Source: Cryptomeria japonica | Taxonomy: Eukaryota > Streptophyta > Pinopsida > Cupressales > Cupressaceae | Direction: 5' to 3' | NCBI RefSeq assembly: GCF_030272615.1 | Contig: NC_081413.1 | Location: 144,250,476 to 144,314,475, forward strand | Length of the DNA stretch: 64,000 bases | In this document: piece by piece, positions 12,601 through 24,600 of the stretch | Layout: every line of letters begins with the position of its first letter | Position numbering within the stretch: position 1 is the stretch's first letter | Position numbers and translations under genes: made by a program | Notes under the pieces: generated by a model | The model's database searches: none | What the model saw: only the letters and a program-made list of their open reading frames with translations | What the model was told of the DNA's origin: nothing

Positions 12601-15600
12601 CCACAAAACGAAGGTTTTGCCGATTTTTTCACAAAAACGTGTGTGATCTCAGCATCACATCAAACTTTTTGCCACCAATCATGAGCTGTTCCTGCTAAAT
12701 GGAGCATAGTGAACTTAATAGCATTTTCTTCAGTCATAGGACTAAGTGATAGGTAGTGTTGATGTGCGTTTTGTGACCACACCCAGCACAGAATAAAGTT
12801 TTCCAACGGTCACTTTACCCTCTCTTCATCAAAATCTGATTATATGCTAAGATTGCGATAAGTTCAAACAACTGACTCCAAGGTTCCAATCATGCAATGA
12901 AAGTGAACTCAGTTGGCTCGATGTGAAATGCTAGTAATCCAAAGGGACTTACACACACTTAAAGAAGATTTTGCAATTTTGAATTTTCAAGGATATTCTC
13001 AAATGATTTGGCTATGAAGAGTTTAGAGAGCTATTCTGATCTAAGAACATAGGAGACAATGATTGCTTAAGTGAAATCAACCACACTTTGTTTTGCCAAC
13101 TTCATACGACTACGCACAGGCGGTGCAATCTTCAAAGGTTGTGCAAGAGATTTTCATAACAACAATGAACACCATCAAAGAACAGTTTGCCCTCTCGGGT
13201 GAATAACTTAAGACATAAAGAACATAACGCAGAATAATGTCGTAACTAGCAAACAAAGTATATCGGATTTTCTATTCATCCATAAGTGTGTTTTACAAGT
13301 TACATTCCGAAGTATAAAAGGGTACCGAGGGGGTGCGAGCGCCAACCGTCGCACCACGACTTCCACCCCTCGGTTGCCAACTAACCAAAACAATTACACA
13401 TAATTAACTAATGTTATTCCCGTGTACAATAATGCCGCCAACATCATCCCCCCCAAAAAGAAAAGTCGTCTCCAGGCGACTTACAAAAATGGAGATAATG
13501 CAACCTATACAATATATCTGAAAGACTAGGGAGGGGGCTGAGAAAGCGTCCCTGAAGCAGAAGTGTGAGATGTCGATGTCTGGTCCGCCAAGCGGGCGCG
13601 GAGCTCATACACCTGCTGAGTGCATGCACCTGATGAGTGCATGCAGCCACATCCCGTTCTGCCACTAGTACCTTCTCTAAAGCTGTCTTCACCATGTGTG
13701 CTGCTTCCAGCAACTCCTTCTCTTTTGTATCCACTGCCTCCGTCGCGCAGACCAAACGAGTCTGCTCGGCTGCCAGACGAGTCTCTACCTCGGCCTTCGC
13801 TGCCCGGGTCTCAATCGTCTCTGTGCGGGCCATCTCTACCTGTGCCAACAACTACACCCTCTCGGCTGCCCATGAGGCCTGCTGACTGGCCACCTCTCTC
13901 TCCAACGCTACTCGGGCAGCCTCCTTGACTGCAGACTCCTGTTGTGTACGCCTCAATGTATAATAGGCATCCCGGTAGACCTGCTCGATCTCGCGGACAA
14001 TTGCCGTCACCCGACTCTCCACAACGGGTTGACGCAGTCTCCAAGCCTGGAGCATCTCCTCTGTCTCTGCAGTCGGCCACCCCTGAGACTCAAAGCAGGT
14101 AGCAAAGGCTGTCGGGCAGCCCACCCGCATAAACTGTAGGACCTGCTCCAGCTCCACCACCACCTGCTGCAATGCTTGCGTCTAGGCGGCGGCCACCACC
14201 CGCCTACCCCTCGTCACCATATCAGCCATGTCAGCGAGATAGGTCTCAACATCCTGTTATTCCAGTGTACAATAATGCCGCCAACAAGAACAATGTTCAT
14301 CCGATGATCAAATGGCTCAGACTAACCTTACACTGCAAATAAAAATCATCTATTTGCAAAAGGTATGAGCAAAAGATTTCACTATAAACAATATCATCAA
14401 TCCCATTCATCTAAATGCTTAAAATAAATCTACTTTAAGTGAGGAAAGCAAATCCATGCAAGCTAAGAAATAACACAAGTGTACACCATCAGAGAACAAT
14501 GTATCACATACTATCACTTCATTAGCTTATCGCAACAATTTCAAACAATCTCTCCCTCTACAAATGAAAGGGGTCACCCCCTTATATAGGCCTCCAACCT
14601 TGATTACATGCAAACCCTCATTAGGGCTTGACCCAAAAGATTCCACACACATGTAGCAACAAGGTGGGAATAAACATTAATAACCCATCATGCCCTTTAT
14701 AAATTTATTACATTCCTGCCAAAAATGGCATCCACAGTGCATTAAATGCACCATTATCTACCAAGCTCGCCCAATGTGAAATAAATGCTCCAACATGAAA
14801 GAATCACCCAAAATGTCATAAATGTTCCATCATGCAAAAGTTGCCCATAATGTTATAAATCCTCCACCATCTCAACATGCGTTGACTCGGTCGCCACTTG
14901 GTCAAATATTCCAACCATGAATACGCCACTATGTCATGTAGTCAAAAGATTCTCGTCCAAAATGGACAACCACAATCTTGCTCATTAATGGCATATGCAA
15001 TGAATCTGGCAATGATGGCCTCCAACTCTTCTACAGAGACACTTGGCACGTTCTCCATCTTGAATTCCTGCAAGGAAATTTCTTCTTCGCACTTGGAGAA
15101 TAGCTTCTCCCAACTTGCTGCCATTTCCTAAGGTTTCCGAATTGTACTGGAGAACAAGGAAACATTTTCCAGATGTGCCTTGGAATATGATTCCACAAAG
15201 AAATATTTGTGTAATTGGTCCCTCAAGAAATCCACTGTCAACTCCACCCTGATCAACCTTCTAGCAAATAATGTGTCAACTGTGTTGAGGACTTCCTCCT
15301 GTACCATCCTAATTGAGTCCTTCAAAGACATAGATTCCATGTTGAATCTTTCAAAAGATTCCTTTCTAGTGCAAACGACATAAAACCATTGCGAGAAGTC
15401 ATAAATTTCGTTCTCTTGGACAACCTTCCCCTCAATCAATGTTTTCCTAGGAACTTTCATTAATGCTCTGAGTCATAGGATCATCAAGTCTTGGTAAATG
15501 TGCACATCCTCCCATGAACAATCTACAACTTCCAAATGTTCAGGATTGCAAAAATTTTAGAGTGAAGGCAAGCCAAGTCCTCAATGAACTCTCCAGTTGA

Positions 15601-18600
15601 AGCGAAAACACTTTCCACCCACTCCTTAGAGCATTGAGCTCTCTTCCTTATTTCTGGAAGAGAGGGAAGTACAAAGAATGGATCTTATTCCCTGAGTGGA
15701 TGCTTGAAACTCCGCATATATTCACACAGGGCCTTATTTTCACCCTTCAGCCTCTTAATCTTTTCTTTCATCTTTTCCACTTATTCTTTCATTGCCAAGG
15801 AAGATTCATCAAAATTTTCCACCACCTGCGTCATGGAAGCACACCCCAAATTGACTTCTCTAATCGCATATTTATCGAGCGCGATCTCTCATCTATCTTT
15901 GTCCACTATAGGTTCAACCAAATGTAATGTTCTAGATCCAAACTCGTCCCTTGTAATCTTTGAGAACTTCCTGGCTGCCTTCTTCTCTACTAGTTTATCC
16001 ATTCTGCTCAGAAGTTTCTCCAATTCCTGTGCGAGATCCATTTCGTCCTCTGGTTCTCTTTTCATCCTTTATTTTAGCCAATCTGGAGCAGCTGTTTTGT
16101 TTGATCCTGAACTTCCATGAGTACTTGCTCCTACGAAACTTCATGTCTTTGAGAATTGTTTCGATGAAACCATCCTGGTCTTGCTCTTTTGGATTGGGAG
16201 GAAGTTCTTGCCTTCGAACTACCAGCTGAACGGGTTTGTGAGAAGCACTGAAGCTGAGCACATCTTGCGCTTGAATATTATCAAGAACATCATCTTGAGG
16301 CAAATTCCCTGGAACTTCTTGTGCGAACATCTCCACTTCTCGCACACCGGAGGAACTAGTTGGTGATTGTGCCTCTTCCGCCCTTGCCCTTTTTTGTTAT
16401 GGCTCTTCCGGTTGGACTTTCGGCTGGCCTTCTTTCCTCTTCCTTATTCACGACTTCTTTGGAGCATTCTTTCCTCTACTTTGTTTGGCTCCTCCTTGTC
16501 GCATTTCTCTTTCCTTGGCTTGGGCTTGTGATGACCCCGATGTGTCTTCATTATGGGAATCCATATTTCCCATTAATTGGTAGCTTAGGCGAACATTTCC
16601 TTCCTTCAGCGTCCTGATGTGTCAATCAATCCACTGCCTAGTGTATTTTTAAATTGGTCTAGCCAAGACATCCAAATCATCACCAATTTGGAGTCTGGAT
16701 AGGCCTATCCTTCAACTTTTCAAATTCTAGTTGAACCACATCCAAATCTTCCTTCTCCTAATCTGGCACCTGAATAATTTCACCAATTCCAATCATGTCA
16801 AGGGGCAATCTGGAAAACATTCTTTCTTAATCTCAAGATCATCCTTGGCATTAGCCCAAAAGTCTTACAAGTGAAATTTGTGCCTGAACTTCATTCCAAT
16901 GACCATCCTAATTTTGTTATATGGATCAAAGTACAATCTGGTCATATGGAACGTCAAGTGATAAAATGACACCTCTTCAATGGACTTTTCAGCCACCGAC
17001 AATCTCAGACACATTTCCACAATCGCCTAGGACAATAGGGACTCAATAGACAGCTTCCTCTTCTTCTGAATCTTGTCGTAGGTGGTCAACTGCTTGGTGA
17101 GCTCCAGCAATACCATTTTGTCTGTTGGATACCTTAATAGTTGTGTAGCTGAAAGGAAAACCCTTGGATCCAAATGTAAGTAAACTTTGGAAATTGAATG
17201 TACCAAGCTCCAAATTTCTATATCAGCATTCTGGTTTATGGCGACAATCTCATGTGGAGTTCACCTTGCAATAATTTGGTTAACTACATCGTGAAAGTAT
17301 CATTTACCAGCTTGAAAGAATCAGTGTTGTACAGGTGCAATTGGGGATAGCATTCGTGGACTTTCAACTACCCCAGTCCACATCCCATGGGCCCTTTTCT
17401 TGGCAAGCCGTTGAAGTTACCCATCCTTGCCAGCAAATAAATCACATACAAAGCTCATGTAAAAGGATTGGGTTTGCTTCTGCTTCAAATACTTCAATTG
17501 TTCATTCAAGTAGTAGCTGATCAATCTTGCCCAATCTACCATCCTGTTGGCATTCATAACTTCGCCGATGAAGAAGAACATCCAGGTTTCAAATGTGAAG
17601 GCATGTGGACATCTCATAATCCTATTCAACATCATCATGAGGTCGGCATATTCTTACTTGAAGTCAAAACTCGTGATCTGCTTGAGCATTTTTGCAATAT
17701 GAGGATTTGACTTCACCATCTAGGTTTTGTTAATAATCCCAACACATTTTTCAGCACCAACTTCATATATTGTTGCTGCCCTATCCTTGGTTTTGTATGT
17801 CATAGAATGATACGCCAGAATTCCAAATGTCTCACCAATTGCTTCGGCGGTCAGGTTGGCTAGAAGCTTGTCGTCTGATGTTAAAATTGCCCTTCTTTCG
17901 GGATTATAATGTTTTGCACATTCTAAGATCAGTTCTGGGCATTGGACGGCTCAAGGGAAACCACCGGTTGAGACATTTCTGCTCTTCAGAAATTTGACAG
18001 CAGTGGGTGATGGAGCACGTCCAACTATTCCAAAAATATTGTTCCGGAAAGCTCCCAATTGGAAAGTTCCCAAGTTGGTATCGCTGATTTCCTTCCACTT
18101 AGAAATAATCTTGGATTCTGGAAGGAATCCTTTCATCTCGTTCTTAATCTACGCCTACCGGGAAGTGTTTGCAGCCTTGCTAGATTCCGCCATTACTACA
18201 AAACAAAATAAATTTTACATTAAAATCATTGTAGGGAATTAAATAAAATGATGGAGAAGAAATTCCAGCATGTAAATTCCCAATGTGGAATAAAATAGAA
18301 CCTCTGCAAACAAGAACTTCTTAGAAATAAATAAATTCTTCAAATCTAATTTTTCTCCACCTCTCTCCGACTTCAAATTTCTCCAAAAACCTACGTGAGA
18401 AATGAATTTTGATTCATCGTTTAAATAGAATTTCCCCACCAAGTTGCTAAATTGGCGAGAAGTTAAACTTAGCAGCTACATTCAAAATGCATCATACTTT
18501 CCTTAATAACTTGCCATGCAAACGGGTCCTGTCATTAAGGTTGAGTTTGAAAATGAAAATTTCCATAATGTCTCAAGTTACGTGTCATAAATGCGGAATA

Positions 18601-21600
18601 TTCCCTTTGCATGTCGCCAACTCACTGATTGTGAAAATCTTTCCATTTTGACTTCAAAAGGAGATTTTAAAAGATTTTCTTTTCCACCTAGAATTTTGAC
18701 AACTTTATCCACTTGGAAAGAAATCTTGTTCATCTGGATTTTTGGAGAGAGAAAATTCCTAGAGATAAAATTTTATCCTGGAAGAATTTTTTCATGTTTT
18801 TGAATTTGCCTTGTCCCGAAGGAGATTTTTTTATCAATGTCACTTTTCCTACTTTTTAGGAATTTTTCACTTTTAAGCTCTGGACTTTCATTAGAGAAAA
18901 TTCTCTCTTAGCCAATTTTTCCTTGCCTTGAAATTTCTTCACCAACGATGATGTATGCAGATCTGAAGTTGCTGCTTCTAATGTGAATATATATACTTGC
19001 GACGGAATAAAGACTACTGCTCCAGATATATCAATTGATGTATGCAGCTTCTGGGTGCCTTTCCCAATATATGTCTTGCTCCTTATGCAACCGATGGGGT
19101 GCCTTAATGACAAACTGCTCTTAAAGAGCAAATCCAGATGGATATAGAAAAGAGGTATATCTCCTTCGATGTCTGCTTGGATTTGTTTGAACCTGCCTTT
19201 AAACCTTGAAAACCAAAAGGTTTGCATCCCTTGAGTTTGATGAGTCAAGTCTCTTCTTGATCGATCTCCTCATGACCATTAGTTTATTTAAATCAATTGT
19301 CTTATGGTTTATGTAATCGCTGATACTACAAATCACTATCGTTTTTTATTATTAATGATACGATTAAAGGGTGTTGATTATGTAAGTCGTGGTCTTAACA
19401 ATTGCTGACTAATCACTTGATTAGTCTCTTCTCCTTAGATTGATCTTTATCATTAACCGATGCTTGTTATCATATCCTATGTACAGATTATATCATCCTT
19501 GATAAAAGGAATCTCTATTTATTATTGGTCTTACTTATCATTGATGTAATTGCTCTTTCTTATCCTCTGTCGATTGTTACTTTCAGATACTGTCAGATTA
19601 CATGACTGGTGATGATGCCAATAATTGGTCTTCATTACACTTGATGATGGTCTCTATAGATGTTATCCAACTTAATCGATCTTCTAGACCTTGTTCATCA
19701 TTATTTTCTCATAAATCTTACTGCCCGAGTACTAATCAATGGAATTGTATTCATGAGCCTTCACATATGTATGATGATTGATGCGCACTATTCAACAGCC
19801 GCTTCCCATTGCTGCTTTATGAAGATGTTTAATACTAGAAAATCATGAAGTCTTATTAATAAGACGATTTTCTGAGCATGGATTTCCCTTTTCATTCTTC
19901 TTTCCAGATGGGGGTATGACAAAAAGGGAGAAGAATTCATTTGAAAGATTGAAGAAAATACCAAAGTCGTGTTGAAATAATAGCTAGTTCGGATCAAATC
20001 TAAGTATTACTTGTACTGGGTTGGACCCAAACGCATTATGTAACTTGTAATTTGGTTTGGCCCGATAATGGGCGATGTAACTTGTGAATAGGGCTAACCC
20101 TATAATGACTAATGTAACTTGTAAATGAGTCCAACCCTATAATGGGCATTGTAACTTGTATATGGAAATAGGGCAGACCCTATCACATGTAACTCGGAAT
20201 TTATATTGGTCCGACCCTATAGTTGTAACTTGTAATTTAACTCTATGTTTTGGCGCCAAGTTGAAAGGGCCGACCTGAGTTGTCTAGGTGAATTGGACAC
20301 ATATATATTTGAAGTCTTTTGCAAGTATCAAATGCATCTGTTCAACAATCAGTGACTACTATCTTGTAATCAGCAAATTGGTTCCTCTGCATCAGCGACT
20401 TCATTCAAGATTGAAGACTGCATTATCTAGGGCAACAAATGCATGTATAGGGGTAGCGAACTTCTCCTTGAGGCTGCGATTGATCAGCTTCATTGATCAG
20501 CAAACCTGGAGCAGCATTCTTGGTTAGCAAATTCTTTCTGCAAGTAGTGATCTTATACCTTCAACAAGTGACCTGATCCAAGGACAGCGAACTCTCTCTC
20601 AGGGATAGCGAATGTGTCTTTTGATGCAATAAATCATCTTCATGTCTAGCGAATCACCATAGCAATCTGTCCTCCTGCCAAGCGAAGGATCTGCACTTCT
20701 CTGTCTGATCAGCAATCACCTACAGCAGGAATCCTTCAGATAAGTCTGAGTGTTGTTCATCTCACTGTGTGCTGTAATTCAGATTATTATCTGTTGATTA
20801 TATTGCTTCAAGTGTGTAGCAAAGTTGTAAGACTTCTACCGATTTTGACATAATACAAACTGAGAATTTGTTGCTGGGTTTTTCACCTCCAAGAGGGAGG
20901 TTTTCCCAAGGTACCCTTGTGCTTTCTGTGTTCTTTGTGTTGATTTTTTGTCATTGCTATCTAAATTTAACAGTTTGATCCTAAAATTAACATGGTATCA
21001 GAGCAGGTTCCTTCTATAAAGCCTAACAGCTTGAAGGTAGATCTTGTATTACTTCTTTTGCAGGACTAGGGCTAGCATGAATCAGCAACAAATCTGGACA
21101 ATATACCTCTTGGAAAATTGAGGGCATCGATGGGATGATAGCAAGAATAAGATTTCAGTTGTAGGGTCCACTTGGTTTGGAGATTTGCATCTGATTGCCT
21201 TATTGTTATTGGTGTCTTATCTAGTGCACAAAGTTCTCTTGCTTGTTAACTACTTCATCTGAAGGTGCTTTCATATGTCGGTTTGTGCACTTGTTTTCAG
21301 ATCTTAGTATTGCATAACTTTCTTCCTAGGGTTTGTAACAATCACCCTAGTTCGAGCTTTGTTCTTGTTCTAATCCAGTTTGAAGTATTGAAGTTAGTTA
21401 TGTCGTACTCTCTATTTTGAGTATGTTTATCTCTCAGCCTATTTGATGTGGTTTGCTATGAATATGTAATGATCCAAATTGATGCATTGATCTAAATACA
21501 TCCTTGGCACTTAAGACTTCAGCATGTGTATTCAGATATAAATCTAGGAGTATTATGATGGATATATCAGCAAGCACTAATAGGAAGATGAATAAATTTA

Positions 21601-24600
21601 TAGGAGATTCAGAGACATGGAACCTTAGTCATTGGTGTGGTAGGCATGTAAAGGTAAGATGTCTTAGTCATCCTATTTAGTATCTATGCCCAATGATGAC
21701 CTTACTATCTTCATATTATGATCTGATCCTTAATGATAATTGTTGCATAGTTTTGATGCACCATATTCTATCTAAGTATTGAAATGCTCAATAGTCTTGC
21801 GGATCTGGAATTATATACTCTTATGGTGTGTCTCTTGATTTGCATCAAATCTTTTTATGGGCTGTATTTTCTGTTCTCTGAGTGTTTTATGTTTGGATAA
21901 GGTTGTCATGTAGGGTTGTGACTGTGCAACTCTTGGTTCTCATCAGCTCTTCGTAAAGCTCTCATGATCCTTGTTATACTTTTATTATAACCTTGCTCTG
22001 CTCCTCTTGTGTAGAGGATTCCCTTTAGCTCTAATGCATTTTTGTCATGGCTTTCACCATCCTCACACAATATTCATTGTGATATTATCTCTTCAATTTG
22101 AGCATACTGCCTATTACATTCTTTGAAGTAAGTATTCTCTTGATGATGAAACCTAAGATGAATGAGGTATCTAACTTATTGAAGTTGGCTTTTGAGCATA
22201 CACTTGTGCTCAACTACAATGTGTATCTTTTTGAGTGGTTGATACTCATATCTGATTTTACGCATTAGCTGGAAAGACAATTTGGCTTATATACCTTGCT
22301 TATGGATTTTGTAAAATGTTTTCTGAAGTCATACACTTACCTTAGTTTTCTGATATAGCTAACTCTCTGTTATTCAACTATGGAAAACAATTTTAGAATG
22401 TTGTATAGCTTTACACTATCGTTGAAGTTGATTATAGATTTTGGAATGTCAAAACTGCTGTGACAGATTTCTCTGTGATCAGCACTGAGTTTCCAATCGT
22501 AGCCCTTGATCCCTAATGAGTATGTGATTCTTATTAAATATATATTTGAATGGCTGAATGGTTGCACCCTTTTGTTTGGTGATGGATACAACCTTTCCTT
22601 GATCACACCTTTCTCTTTACTCTTTAGACAAATCGTCCCTCTTGATTAATGTGCTGACTAACAATTAATATTTTAACATTCACATCGCTGCTGTTAATTA
22701 TCGAACTTAGTAATCGCTATTCATTAATAGGCATCCCCTTGTAAATTACTTGTTCAATCTGTAATGGTCATTGCTGCATATATCAGTAATCTATTTAATT
22801 GTTGCAAAGGCAGACAGATCTAATGCAGACATGTCTGCCACTACTAATACCTATTTAATAATGACACAATTAATCCAACTTACCATTCAAACAGTTGATT
22901 TAAAAGAAATATTAAATGCTACTGTTGTCAATTGGTATATACATTATCACCTCAGGATGTGTATGGTTTTGTTTTATTAATCTAGTTTATTAATACAAAA
23001 TTGGGGGCATGACAATATATAACAGATAGTGTGATATGAATATAATGCATTATCAAATAATTCAGTTAACTATTAATGAGAATGTATGATTAATATGGAG
23101 AAGATTCCTTCAAAGCTTCATCCAATTTGTTGTCCCTTTATGGAGAGGAGATATGGGCATATAACGAAAGCAAGTAGCCAGATTCCATTCGGGTTAAGTT
23201 AGGAGGCCGAATGACGGATGTACTTCCGTGCCCCTGAACTTGATGTATAGGCTTAAGGTGCCTTGTATGATCTCCCGTGGGCTTCATAGCGTGGATGGGT
23301 CATTGGGTTAAGCTTGAAGGGAATCCACATGCACATTATGTAAACTACAATGATGATTAAGATAATGTTCCTAACCCTAGTAGGAAAGATTGATCTTATA
23401 TCGAACACGGTTAAGGGGCCTCAATCGGAATCTAATAGGTAAAGTTATACCTCTAGCCATCTTACATATCTTATTTGAAAGGAATTTGTGATTTTAGGGC
23501 ATTTACAAAAGGGGATATTACACTTCAAGTGCATACAAAAAGGCAAAATAATTGGAATAAGTACACTTATATATGCATGTGCAAGTTTGTGTGTAGTTAT
23601 CTATTAATTTATAATTACTGTACATATATACATGCATTACATAAATTAATGCATACTAAATAATACAAATACTGAAATACATATACTGAATATGTACATA
23701 TGTCTGTATATGCATATATAAATGTATGTAGTATGTACCTATGAAAATCATGTGTGCATATGCACCTATTAAAAACATTTACACAGACGAACAATCTCAC
23801 TTTTATGTAGGCGCATGTGTATTATAAATGTCTACCCACAAGCACGCATAAAGCCAAACTGCACAAATACATGGTAAATATGTAATACTTAACTTTAATT
23901 AATAAAAAAACTAGTTAGTAATATACCAGGCACGTCAACAAAAGGATAGAAGTGATAGGAAACAAGGATATACATATGAGTCAAAAAGCATGTACCACAG
24001 GTCATGTCTCTTGATAGCGTCTCTCAAAGGCTAACTCTATTAATTTGATTCATGACACACCCTCCAATGTTCAAAAAGCTTTTACCTTGACATATAATTA
24101 GAATACAATAAAAAAAAGTATTTTCTAGCCTTCCATGATAGAGATGCATAGAATCTGTATCAATCCATCCTAGATGAATCTTAGAAGGCTTCAAATAGCA
24201 TCATATATTAACACCCATATTGAAACAATTGGTAGTTTTTGACATCTGAATAGAATCATCTATTGATAGTCAGGAGGCCAAGATGGCTTAATCTAAGGTT
24301 CTATTAGACTTGCTGACTAATACACTTAATCTTTGCCACAGTTCGATTATGGGACGAGGTGACCAGTGCTTGTTCTCACAGTTGCACTTTAAAAAAAAGG
24401 ATCAAAACCAACGAAGCCAACATATTGGAGGAATTTACTTTTAGAAGTGGCCAAATACCAATGGAATCCAACCTCCAATAGGCTTATAGATTAAATTAAA
24501 TTTTGATGAAGCTACTAAGAATAACCCTAGTCTTTTAGGTGGGAGAGCTCTCCTTGGAAATGACAAAATAGAAGTGCTACCCTCTGTGCTTAATTCACAA

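Larger units (their letters stand above)
12757..14877 (-). repeat. Element Z 3' LTR (interrupted)
   Basis: Read on + it starts TGTTGATGTGCG and ends CCATCTCAACA. Without the nested insertion it is about 1.0 kb. Related LTRs occur at 37900-38859 (opposite orientation; shares GTGACCACACC and CACAGAATAAAGTTT) and from 47340. A minus-strand TATA box CCTATATAAG lies at 14581-14590. Confidence 0.75.
12757..19250 (-). mobile_element. Element Z: long-LTR element with a decayed 1,084-codon ORF
   Basis: In minus orientation this is an upstream region (right, to about 19250), a long ORF (18193-14942) and a downstream LTR (14877-12757). The LTR has mirror ends TGTTGA...TCAACA and a TATA box. I found no matching 5' LTR to the right, so that end is lost or diverged. 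No protease, RT or integrase lies between ORF and LTR, so it looks non-autonomous. A smaller element (13184-14286) is nested in the LTR. The right boundary is a guess. Confidence 0.6.

Noticed and set aside
13620-13928. Plus-strand ORFs rich in Pro/Ser/Leu
   Set aside because: Shadow of the minus-strand coiled-coil ORF in GC-rich DNA.
18856-19248. 130-codon minus-strand ORF upstream of element Z
   Set aside because: No recognisable family, no conserved motif, and it lies in the probable leader/LTR region; length is compatible with chance.
23475-23800. Small ORFs near 23.6 kb
   Set aside because: They fall in a low-complexity ATGCATATA-type stretch and occur on both strands.
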